Positions 1 through 9,971 of a stretch of 64,000 nucleotides of DNA are shown one piece after another. Location: the NCBI GenBank assembly GCA_947683625.1, contig CANTUR010001425.1, forward strand, positions 1 through 64,000. The letters are read 5' to 3'. The notes beneath the pieces were generated by a model. The model was not told the origin of the DNA, did not search any database, and saw only the letters and a program-made list of their open reading frames with translations. A program made the translations under genes and the position numbers. The stretch's first letter is position 1. Each line of letters starts with the position of its first letter. The stretch comes from Mallotus nudiflorus (Eukaryota > Streptophyta > Magnoliopsida > Malpighiales > Euphorbiaceae).

Positions 1-307
1 TTTAGGCCCATGGATTTGATAGAGTGGGCTTGGGCAATTGGGCTTCAAATGGATGTTCGTGGCGGCATCGGTTGACCCACGGGGCCCAAAATATATCAGA
101 TCGAAGCTGACTCAGAGGGCTACAGTGCGGGCTCTAAAGCCCATCTATAGCGATTTGTCTTTGGGCCTAAAAACCCATGTTTAGGCCCATGGATTTGATA
201 GAGTGGGCTTGGCCACTTGGGTTTCAAATGGACATTCGTGGTGGCATCGGTTGACCCACGGGCCCCATAATATATCAAATATAAGCTGACTCAGACGGCT
301 ATAGTGC

Positions 308-321
308 GGGCTATAAAGCCC
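308..321. other. Short inverted repeat with TATA-like core in T2 monomers (example)
   Basis: The arms gggct (308-312) and agccc (317-321) flank ataa, so gggctataaagccc can form a small hairpin. T1 and T4 have the same arms around ctaa. The T2 version contains the TATA-like word tataaag. It repeats in each T2 monomer. Promoter function is only a possibility and is unsupported by any downstream gene. Confidence 0.45.
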
Positions 322-661
322 ATCTTTAACGATTTGTCTTTGGGCCTAAAAACCCATGTGTAGGCCCATGGATTTGATAGAGTGGGCTTGCGCACTTGGG
401 CTTCAAATGGACGTTCGTGGCGGCATCGGTTGACCCACGGGGCCCATAATATATAAAAAATAAGCTGACACAGATGGCTATAGTGCGGGCTATAAAGCCC
501 ATCTATAACGATTTGTCTTTGGGCCTAAAAACCCATGTGTAGGCCCATGGATTTGATAGAGTGGGCTAGCGCACTTGGGCTTCAAATGGACGTTCGTGGC
601 GCCTTCGGTTGACCCACGGGGCCCATAATATATCAAATCGAAGCTGACTCAGAGGGCTATA

Positions 662-696
662 ACGGGCCGCTACACATTGGGTCTGTAGCGGGCCGT
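662..696. other. Stem-loop 1 of the T3 tail (first example)
   Basis: The arms acgggccgctaca (662-674) and tgtagcgggccgt (684-696) are complementary over 13 bp with one mismatch, separated by a 9 nt loop. The same pair of arms is present in most T3 copies. The loop varies (aactgtgtc, cattgggtc, aactgggtc, aattaagtc) more than the arms. In the cruciform or single-stranded state this would be a stable GC-rich hairpin. Whether it forms, or is transcribed, is not shown by the sequence. Confidence 0.75.
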
Positions 697-698
697 CC

Positions 699-730
699 TC
701 GGGCCCAAATTCCTTTGTTTTGGGGCCCGA
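699..730. other. Stem-loop 2 of the T3 tail (first example)
   Basis: The arms tcgggccc (699-706) and gggcccga (723-730) are perfectly complementary over 8 bp around a 16 nt T-rich loop. This lies 2 bp after stem-loop 1, so each T3 tail can fold into two adjacent hairpins. Copies with aaatttatttg change only the loop and keep both arms. Confidence 0.7.
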
Positions 731-916
731 AAACCACTATGTCGGCCCATCGATTTGATTGTGGGCTTGCGCACTTGGGCTTCAAATGGACGTTCGTGGC
801 GGCATCGGTTGAACCACGGGGCCCATAATATATCAGATCGAAGCTGACTCAGAGGGCTACAGTGTGGGCTCTAAAGCCCATCTATAGCGATTTGTCTTTG
901 GGCCCAAAATCCCATG

Positions 917-1095
917 TTTAGGCCCATGGATTTGATAGAGTGGGCTTGGGCACTTGGGCTTCAAATGGATGTTCGTGGCGGCATCGGTTGACCCACGGGG
1001 CCCATAATATATCAGATCGAAGCTGACTTAGAGGGCTACAGTGCGGGCTCTAAAGCCCATCTATAGCGATTTGTCTTTGGGCCCAAAAACCCATG
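917..1095 (+). repeat. Representative T1 monomer, 179 bp
   Basis: This is a clean example of class T1. It starts tttaggcccatgg and carries gatagagtgggcttggg. Its diagnostic right half has atcagatcgaag, then gggctacagtgcgggctctaaagccc with ctatagcg, and it ends ttgggcccaaaa. Two common subtypes differ at one site: ttgggcacttggg, as here, and ttgggcaattggg. T1 usually follows T4 and may occur in runs of two or more before a T2. The pieces gggct and agccc can pair around ctaa. No coding potential is evident. Confidence 0.93.
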
Positions 1096-1274
1096 TTTAT
1101 GCCCATGGATTTGATAGAGTGGGCTTGGGCACTTGGGCTTCAAATGGACGTTCGTGGTGGCAACGGTTGACCCACGGGGCCCATAATATATCAAATATAA
1201 GCTGACTCAGACGGCTATAGTGCGGGCTATAAAGTCCATCTATAACGATTTGTCTTTGGGCCTAAAAACCCATG
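1096..1274 (+). repeat. Representative T2 monomer, 179 bp
   Basis: Class T2 is told from T1 by ttcgtggtggca, atcaaatataag, ctcagacggctatagtg, gggctataaagtcc or gggctataaagccc, ctataacgattt, and a terminal gggcctaaaaaccc. This copy begins tttatgccc rather than tttaggccc and has the gcaacgg subtype. The ctataaag stretch is a TATA-like word absent from T1 (ctctaaag). Many T2 copies in 0-25 kb carry ttggccacttgggtttc instead of ttgggcacttgggcttc. T2 normally sits just before T3. Confidence 0.93.
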
Positions 1275-1476
1275 TGTAGGCCCATGGATTTGATAGAGTG
1301 GGCTTGCGCACTTGGGCTTCAAATGGACGTTCGTGGCTGCATCGGTTGACCCACGGGGCCCATAATATATCAAATCAAAGCTGACTCAGAGGGCTATAAC
1401 GGGCCGCTACACACTGGGTCTGTAGCGGGCCGTCCTCGGGCCCAAATTCCTTTGTTTTGGGGCCCGAAAACCACTA
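1275..1476 (+). repeat. Representative T3 monomer, 202 bp, with stem-loop tail
   Basis: Class T3 starts tgtaggcccatgg and has ttgcgcac. Its left ~120 bp matches the other classes. After gactcagagggctataa the sequence diverges into a GC-rich tail about 80 bp long, against about 57 bp in T1, which explains the extra 23 bp. The last ~30 bp (tttgttttggggcccgaaaacc) is still alignable with the T1 end (tttgtctttgggcccaaaaacc), so the novelty is an internal replacement rather than a foreign end. About 70 T3 copies occur in the window. Some carry aaatttatttg instead of aaattcctttg, and others gcgccttcgg instead of gcggcatcgg; these subtypes are useful for tracking HOR copies. Confidence 0.93.
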
Positions 1477-1653
1477 TGTCGGCCCATGGATTTGATTGTG
1501 GGCTTGCGCACTTGGGCTTCAAATGGACGTTCGTGGCGGCATCGGTTGACCCACGGGGCCGATAATATATCAGATCGAAGCTGACTCAGAGGGCTACAGT
1601 GCGGGCTCTAAAGCCCATCTATAGCGATTTGTCTTTGGGCCCAAAATCCCATG
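1477..1653 (+). repeat. Representative T4 monomer, 177 bp
   Basis: Class T4 starts tgtcggccc (or tttcggccc) and has gatttgattgtgggcttg where the other classes have gatttgatagagtgggc, a net loss of 2 bp. Its right half is T1-like (atcagatcgaag, ctctaaagccc, ctatagcg). It nearly always follows a T3 directly, so T3 and T4 move as a 379 bp pair. A subtype with ctcagagcgctac marks particular HOR positions (about 12276, 16476, 20676, 25569, 48580, 54560, 56413 and 61929). Confidence 0.92.
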
Positions 1654-2190
1654 TTTAGGCCCATGGATTTGATAGAGTGGGCTTGGGCAATTGGGCTTCA
1701 AATGGATGTTTGTGGCGGCATCGGTAGACCCACGGGGCCCATAATATATCAGATCGAAGCTGACTCAGAGGGCTACAGTGCGGGCTCTATAGCCCATCTA
1801 TAGCGATTTGTCTTTGGGCCCAAAATCCCATGTTTAGGCCCATGGATTTGATAGAGTGGGCTTGGGCAGTTGGGCTTCAAATGGATGTTCGTGGCGGCAT
1901 CGGTTGACCCACGGGGCCCAAAATATATCAGATCGAAGCTGACTCAGAGGGCTACAGTGCGGGCTCTAAAGCCCATCTATAGCGATTTGTCTTTGGGCCT
2001 AAAAACCCATGTTTAGGCCCATGGATTTGATAGAGTGGGCTTGGCCACTTGGGTTTCAAATGGACATTCGTGGTGGCATCGGTTGACCCACGGGCCCCAT
2101 AATATATCAAATATAAGCTGACTCAGACGGCTATAGTGCGGGCTATAAAGCCCATCTTTAACGATTTGTCTTTGGGCCTAAAAACCCATG

Positions 2191-2471
2191 TGTAGGCCCA
2201 TGGATTTGATAGAGTGGGCTTGCGCACTTGGGCTTCAAATGGACGTTCGTGGCGGCATCGGTTGACCCACGGGGCCCATAATATATCAAATCGAAGCTGA
2301 CTCAGAGGGCTATAACGGGCCGCTACAAACTGCGTCTGTAGCGGGCCATCATGGCGGCATCGGTTGACCCACGGGGCCCATAATATATCAGATCGAAGCT
2401 GACTCAGAGGGCTACAGTGAGGGCTCTAAAGCCCATCTATAGCGATTTGTCTTTGGGCCTAAAAACCCATG
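2191..2471 (+). repeat. Fused T3/T4 monomer, 281 bp (first copy)
   Basis: A T3 monomer with aaactgcgtctgtagcgggcc runs directly at 2347/2348 into the middle of a T4 (atcatggcggcatcgg). The second T3 hairpin and the first third of T4 are missing. The length equals 202 + 177 - 98. The same breakpoint and the same T3 subtype are found near 45.4 and 51.4 kb. Here the first bases after the joint differ by two substitutions (atcatgg against ttcgtgg). Confidence 0.85.
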
Positions 2472-5400
2472 TTTAGGCCCATGGATTTGATAGAGTGGGC
2501 TTGGCCACTTGGGTTTCAAATGGACGTTCGTGGTGGCATCGGTTGACCCACGGGCCCCATAATATATCAAATATAAGCTGACTCAGACGGCTATAGTGTG
2601 GGCTATAAAGCCCATCTATAAGGATTTGTCTTTGGGCCTAAAAACCCATGTGTAGGCCCATGGATTTGATAGAGTGGGCTTGCGCACTTGGGCTTCAAAT
2701 GGACGTTCGTGGCGGCATCGGTTGACCCACGGGGCCCATAATATATCAAATCGAAGCTGACTCAGAGGGCTATAACGGGCCGCTACAAACTGTGTCTGTA
2801 GCGGGCCGTCCTCGGGCCCAAATTCCTTTGTTTTGGGGCCCGACAACCACTATGTCGGCCCATGGATTTGATTGTGGGCTGCGCAATTGGGCTTCAAATG
2901 GACGTTCGTGGCGGCATCGGTTGACCCACGGGGCCCATAATATATCAGATCGAAGCTGACTCAGAGGGCTACAGTGCGGGCTCTAAAACCCATCTATAGC
3001 GATTTGTCTTTGGGCCCAAAATCCCATGTTTAGGCCCATGGATTTGATAGAGTGGGCTTGGGCAATTGGGGCTTCAAATGGATGTTTGTGGCGGCATCGG
3101 TAGACCCACGGGGCCCATAATATATCAGATCGAAGCTGACTCAGAGGGCTACAGTGCGGGCTCTATAGCCCATCTATAGCGATTTTTCTTTGGGCCCAAA
3201 ATCCCATGTTTAGGCCCATGGATTTGATAGAGTGGGCTTGGGCAATTGGGCTTCAAATGGATGTTCGTGGCGGCATCGGTTGACCCACGGGGCCCAAAAT
3301 ATATCAGATCGAAGCTGACTCAGAGGGCTACAGTGCGGGCTCTAAAGCCCATCTATAGCGATTTGTCTTTGGGCCTAAAAACCCATGTGTAGGCCCATGG
3401 ATTTGATAGAGTGGGCTTGCGCACTTGGGCTTCAAATGGACGTTCGTGGCGGCATCGGTTGACCCACGGGGCCCATAATATATCAAATCGAAGCTGACTC
3501 AGAGGGCTATAACGGGCCGCTACAAACTGTGTCTGTAGCGGGCCGTCCTCGGGCCCAAATTCCTTTGTTTTGGGGCCCGAAAACCACTATGTCGGCCCAT
3601 GGATTTGATTGTGGGCTTGCGCAATTGGGCTTCAAATGGACGTTCGTGGCGGCATCGGTTGACCCACGGGGCCCATAATATATCAGATCGAAGCTGACTC
3701 AGAGGGCTACAGTGCGGGCTCTAAAGCCCATCTATAGCGATTTGTCTTTAGGCCCAAAATCCCATGTTTAGGCCCATGGATTTGATAGAGTGGGCTTGGG
3801 CAATTGGGCTTCAAATGGATGTTCGTGGCGGCATCGGTTGACCCACGGGGCCCATAATATATCAGATCGAAGCTGACTCAGAGGGCTACAGTGCGGGCCT
3901 CTAAAGCCCATCTATAGCGATTTGTCTTTGGGCCCAAAAACCCATGTTTAGGCCCATGGATTTGATAGAGTGGGCTTGGCCACTTGGGTTTCAAATGGAC
4001 GTTCGTGGTGGCATCAGTTGACCCACGGGGCCCATAATATATCAAATATAAGTTGACTCAGACGGCTATAGTGCGGGCTATAAAGTCCATCTATAACGAT
4101 TTGTCTTTGGGCCTAAAAACCCATGTGTAGGCCCATGGATTTGATAGAGTGGGCTTGCGCACTTGGGCTTCAAATGGACGTTCGTGGCGGCATCGGTTGA
4201 CCCACGGGGCCCATAATATATCAAATCAAAGCTGACTCAGAGGGCTATAACGGGCCGCTACACACTGGGTCTGTAGCGGGCCGTCCTCGGGCCCAAATTC
4301 CTTTGTTTTGGGGCCCGAAAACCACTATGTCGGCCCATGGATTTGATTGTGGGCTTGCGCACTTGGGCTTCAAATGGACGTTCGTGGCCGGCATCGGTTA
4401 GACCCACGGGGCCGATAATATATCAGATCGAAGCTGACTCAGAGGGCTACAGTGCGGGCTCTAAAACCCATCTATAGCGATTTGTCTTTGGGCCCAAAAT
4501 CCCATGTTTAGGCCCATGGATTTGATAGAGTGGGCTTGGGCGATTGGGCTTCAAATGGATGTTTGTGGCGGCATCGGTAGACCCACGGGGCCCATAATAT
4601 ATCAGATCGAAGCTGACTCAGAGGGCTACAGTGCGGGCTCTATAGCCCATCTATAGCGATTTGTCTTTGGGCCCAAAATCCCATGTTTAGGCCCATGGAT
4701 TTGATAGAGTGGGCTTGGGCAATTGGGCTTCAAATGGATGTTCGTGGCGGCATCGGTTGACCCACGGGGCCCAAAATATATCAGATCGAAGCTGACTCAG
4801 AGGGCTACAGTGCGGGCTCTAAAGCCCATCTATAGCGATTTGTCTTTGGGCCTAAAAACCCATGTTTAGGCCCATGGATTTGATAGAGTGGGCTTGGCCA
4901 CTTGGGTTTCAAATGGACATTCGTGGTGGCATCGGTTGACCCACGGGCCCCATAATATATCAAATATAAGCTGACTCAGACGGCTATAGTGCGGGCTATA
5001 AAGCCCATCTTTAACGATTTGTCTTTGGGCCTAAAAACCCATGTGTAGGCCCATGGATTTGATAGAGTGGGCTTGCGCACTTGGGCTTCAAATGGACGTT
5101 CGTGGCGGCATCGGTTGACCCACGGGGCCCATAATATATCAAATCGAAGCTGACTCAGAGGGCTATAACGGGCCGCTACAAACTGTGTCTGTAGCGGGCC
5201 GTCCTCGGGCCCAAATTCCTTTGTTTTGGGGCCCGAAAACCACTATGTCGGCCCATGGATTTGATTGTGGGCTTGCGCACTTGGGCTTCAAATGGACGTT
5301 CGTGGCGGCATCGGTTGACCCACGGGGCCCATAATATATCAGATCGAAGCTGACTTAGAGGGCTACAGTGCGGGCTCTAAAGCCCATCTATAGCGATTTG

Positions 5401-5960
5401 TCTTTGGGCCCAAAATCCCATGTTTAGGCCCATGGATTTGATAGAGTGGGCTTGGGCAATTGGGCTTCAAATGGATGTTCGTGGCGGCATCGGTTGACCC
5501 ACGGGGCCCATAATATATCAGATCGAAGCTGACTCAGAGGGCTACAGTGCGGGCTCTAAAGCCCATCTATAGCGATTTGTCTTTGGGCCCAAAAAACCCA
5601 TGTTTAGGCCCATGGATTTGATAGAGTGGGCTTGGCCACTTGGGTTTCAAATGGACGTTCGTGGTGGCATCGGTTGACCCACGGGGCCCATAATATATCA
5701 AATATAAGTTGACTCAGACGGCTATAGTGCGGGCTATAAAGCCCATCTATAACGATTTGTCTTTGGGCCTAAAAACCCATGTGTAGGCCCATGGATTTGA
5801 TAGAGTGAGCTTGCGTACTTGGGCTTCAAATGGACGTTCGTGGCGGCATCGGTTGACCCACGGGGCCCATAATATATCAGATCGAAGCTGACTCAGAGGG
5901 CTACAGTGCGGGCTCTAAAGCCCATCTATAGCGATTTGTCTTTGGGCCCAAAATCCCATG

Positions 5961-6128
5961 TTTAGGCATAGAGTGGGCTTGGGCAATTGGGCGTCAAATG
6001 GATGTTCGTGGCGGCATCGGTTGATCCACAGGGCCCATAATATATCAGATCGAAGCTGACTCAGAGGGCTACAGTGCGGGCTCTAAACCCCATCTAGAGC
6101 GATTTGTCTTTGGGCCCAAAAACCCATG
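5961..6128 (+). repeat. T1 monomer with an 11 bp internal deletion, 168 bp
   Basis: The start reads tttaggcatagagtgg where other copies read tttaggcccatggatttgatagagtgg, a loss of 11 bp including the ccatgg palindrome. The partner monomer at 7961, which shares the otherwise rare gcgtcaaatgg, is full length, so the deletion is private to this copy. Confidence 0.85.
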
Positions 6129-7960
6129 TTTAGGCCCATGGATTTGATAGAGTGGGCTTGGGCACTTGGGCTTCAAATGGACGTTCGTGGTGGCATCGGT
6201 TGACCCACGGGGCCCATAATATATCAAATATAAGCTGACTCAGACGGCTATAGTGCGGGCTATAAAGCCCATCTATAACGATTTGTCTTTGGGCCTAAAA
6301 ACCCATGTGTAGGCCCATGGATTTGATAGAGTGGACTTGCGCACTTGGGCTTCAAATGGACGTTCGTGGCGCCTTTGGTTAACCCACGGGGCCCATAATA
6401 TATCAAATCGAAGCTGACTCAGAGGGCTATAACGGGCCGCTACAAATTAAGTCTGTAGAGGGCCGTCCTCGGGCCCAAATTCCTTTGTTTTGGGGCCCGA
6501 AAACCACTATTTCCACCCATGGATTTGATTGTGGGCTTGCGTACTTGGGCTTCAAATGGACGTTCGTGGCGGCATCGGTTGACTCACGGGGCCCATAATA
6601 TATCAGATCGAAGCTGACTCAGAGGGCTACAGTGCGGGCTCTAAAGCCCATCTATAGCGATTTGTCTTTGGGCCCAAAATCCCATGTTTAGGCCCATGGA
6701 TTTGATAGAGTGGGCTTGGGCACTTGGGCTTCAAATGGATGTTCGTGGCGGCATCGGTTGACCCACGGGGCCCATAATATATCAAATCGAAGCTGACTCA
6801 GAGGGCTACAGTGCGGGCTCTAAAGCCCATCTATAGCGATTTGTCTTTGGGCCCAAAAACCCATGTTTAGGCCCATGGATTTGATAGAGTGGGCTTGGCC
6901 ACTTGGGTTTCAAATGGACGTTCGTGGTGGCATCGGTTGACCCACGGGGCCCATAATATATCAAATATAAGCTGACTCAGACGGCTATAGTGCGGGCTAT
7001 AAAGCCCATCTATAACGATTTGTCTTTGGGCCTAAAAACCCATGTGTAGGCCCATGGATTTGATAGAGTGGGCTTGCGTACTTGGGCTTCAAATGGACGT
7101 TCGTGGCGGCATCGGTTGACCCACGGGGCCCATAATATATCAGATCGAAGCTGACTCAGAGGGCTACAGTGCGGGCTCTAAAGCCCATCTATAGCGATTT
7201 GTCTTTGGGCCCAAAATCCCATGTTTAGGCCCATGGATTTGATAGAGTGGGCTTGGGCAATTGGGCTTCAAATGGATGTTCGTGGCGGCATCGGTTGATC
7301 CACAGGGCCCATAATATATCAGATCGAAGCTGACTCAGAGGGCTACAGTGCGGGCTCTAAAGCCCATCTAGAGCGATTTGTCTTTGGGCCCAAAAACCCA
7401 TGTTTAGGCCCATGGATTTGATAGAGTGGGCTTGGGCACTTGGGCTTCAAATGGACGTTCGTGGTGGCATCGGTTGACCCACGGGGCCCATAATATATCA
7501 AATATAAGCTGACTCAGACGGCTATAGTGCGGGCTATAAAGCCCATCTATAACGATTTGTCTTTGGGCCTAAAAACCCATGTGTAGGCCCATGGATTTGA
7601 TAGAGTGGGCTTGCGCACTTGAGCTTCAAATGGACGTTCGTGGCGCCTTTGGTTGACACACGGGGCCCATAATATATCAAATCGAAGCTGACTCAGAGGG
7701 CTATAACGGGCCGCTACAAACTACGACTGTAGCGGGCCGTCCTCGGGCCCAAATTCCTTTGTCTTGGGGCCCGAAAACCACTATTTCGGCCCATGGATTT
7801 GATTGTGGGCTTGCGTACTTGGGCTTCAAATGGACGTTCGTGGCGGCATCGGTTGACTCACGGGGCCCATAATATATCAGATCGAAGCTGACTCAGAGGG
7901 CTACAGTGCGGGCTCTAAAGCCCATCTATAGCGATTTGTCTTTGGGCCCAAAATCCCATG
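5961..7960 (+). repeat. 2.0 kb HOR unit (11 monomers), copy 1
   Basis: This unit pairs with 7961-9971 at a spacing of 2011 bp, measured at three private markers: gcgtcaaatgg (5991 and 8002), agtggacttgcgc (6330 and 8341) and cacttgagcttc (about 7616 and 9627). It holds two T3-T4 pairs, and T3 spacing alternates 1274 and 737 bp, which sum to 2011. It is 2000 bp long because its first monomer has lost 11 bp. Confidence 0.88.
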
Positions 7961-9971
7961 TTTAGGCCCATGGATTTGATAGAGTGGGCTTGGGCAATTG
8001 GGCGTCAAATGGATGTTCGTGGCGGCATCGGTTGATCCACAGGGCCCATAATATATCAGATCGAAGCTGACTCAGAGGGCTACAGTGCGGGCTCTAAACC
8101 CCATCTAGAGCGATTTGTCTTTGGGCCCAAAAACCCATGTTTAGGCCCATGGATTTGATAGAGTGGGCTTGGGCACTTGGGCTTCAAATGGACGTTCGTG
8201 GCGGCATCGGTTGACCCACGGGGCCCATAATATATCAAATATAAGCTGACTCAGACGGCTATAGTGCGGGCTATAAAGCCCATCTATAACGATTTGTCTT
8301 TGGGCCTAAAAACCCATGTGTAGGCCCATGGATTTGATAGAGTGGACTTGCGCACTTGGGCTTCAAATGGACGTTCGTGGCGCCTTTGGTTAACCCACGG
8401 GGCCCATAATATATCAAATCGAAGCTGACTCAGAGGGCTATAACGGGCCGCTACAAATTAAGTCTGTAGAGGGCCGTCCTCGGGCCCAAATTCCTTTGTT
8501 TTGGGGCCCGAAAACCACTATTTCCACCCATGGATTTGATTGTGGGCTTGCGTACTTGGGCTTCAAATGGACGTTCGTGGCGGCATCGGTTGACTCACGG
8601 GGCCCATAATATATCAGATCGAAGCTGACTCAGAGGGCTACAGTGCGGGCTCTAAAGCCCATCTATAGCGATTTGTCTTTGGGCCCAAAATCCCATGTTT
8701 AGGCCCATGGATTTGATAGAGTGGGCTTGGGCACTTGGGCTTCAAATGGATGTTCGTGGCGGCATCGGTTGACCCACGGGGCCCATAATATATCAAATCG
8801 AAGCTGACTCAGAGGGCTACAGTGTGGGCTCTAAAGCCCATCTATAGCGATTTGTCTTTGGGCCCAAAAACCCATGTTTAGGCCCATGGATTTGATAGAG
8901 TGGGCTTGGCCACTTGGGTTTCAAATGGACGTTCGTGGTGGCATCGGTTGACCCACGGGGCCCATAATATATCAAATATAAGCTGACTCAGACGGCTATA
9001 GTGCGGGCTATAAAGCCCATCTATAACGATTTGTCTTTGGGCCTAAAAACCCATGTGTAGGCCCATGGATTTGATAGAGTGGGCTTGTGTACTTGGGCTT
9101 CAAATGGACGTTCGTGGCGGCATCGGTTGACCCACGGGGCCCATAATATATCAGATCGAAGCTGACTCAGAGGGCTACAGTGCGGGCTCTAAAGCCCATC
9201 TATAGCGATTTGTCTTTGGGCCCAAAATCCCATGTTTAGGCCCATGGATTTGATAGAGTGGGCTTGGGCAATTGGGCTTCAAATGGATGTTCGTGGCGGC
9301 ATCGGTTGATCCACAGGGCCCATAATATATCAGATCGAAGCTGACTCAGAGGGCTACAGTGCGGGCTCTAAAGCCCATCTAGAGCGATTTGTCTTTGGGC
9401 CCAAAAACCCATGTTTAGGCCCATGGATTTGATAGAGTGGGCTTGGGCACTTGGGCTTCAAATGGACGTTCGTGGTGGCATCGGTTGACCCACGGGGCCC
9501 ATAATATATCAAATATAAGCTGACTCAGACGGCTATAGTGCGGGCTATAAAGCCCATCTATAACGATTTGTCTTTGGGCCTAAAAACCCATGTGTAGGCC
9601 CATGGATTTGATAGAGTGGGCTTGCGCACTTGAGCTTCAAATGGACGTTCGTGGCGCCTTTGGTTGACACACGGGGCCCATAATATATCAAATCGAAGCT
9701 GACTCAGAGGGCTATAACGGGCCGCTACAAACTACGACTGTAGCGGGCCGTCCTCGGGCCCAAATTCCTTTGTCTTGGGGCCCGAAAACCACTATTTCGG
9801 CCCATGGATTTGATTGTGGGCTTGCGTACTTGGGCTTCAAATGGACGTTCGTGGCGGCATCGGTTGACTCACGGGGCCCATAATATATCAGATCGAAGCT
9901 GACTCAGAGGGCTACAGTGCGGGCTCTAAAGCCCATCTATAGCGATTTGTCTTTGGGCCCAAAAACCCATG
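7961..9971 (+). repeat. 2011 bp HOR unit (11 monomers), copy 2
   Basis: This copy matches 5961-7960 monomer for monomer and ends at the T1 starting at 9972. Most of it also forms the left part of the first 4200 bp unit, so the 2011 bp duplication is embedded at the edge of the larger repeat. The overlap suggests that the 11-mer duplicated at one border of the 23-mer, or that the 23-mer grew out of it. Confidence 0.87.

Larger units (their letters stand above)
1..5960. repeat. Left region: mixed 4- and 5-mer cycles with a ~2.85 kb internal repeat
   Basis: T3 tails begin near 659, 1394, 2310, 2771, 3507, 4245 and 5163. A marker T1 with ggcccaaaatatatc, followed by a T2 with ggacattcg and cgggccccat, occurs at 1-358, 1833-2190 and 4686-5043. 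The second and third of these are about 2853 bp apart, and the T3 tails at 1394 and 4245 are 2851 bp apart, so about 1.3-2.3 kb is repeated at about 4.1-5.2 kb with small indels. Another marker, gtttgtggcggcatcggtagacc, recurs near 1710, 3088 and 4562. Nothing other than satellite monomers lies here. Confidence 0.85.

Noticed and set aside
2616..2846. Minus-strand open reading frame of 76 codons
   Set aside because: It is the antisense of T2-T3 monomers, with the same low-information repeat translation as the other frames and no conserved start.
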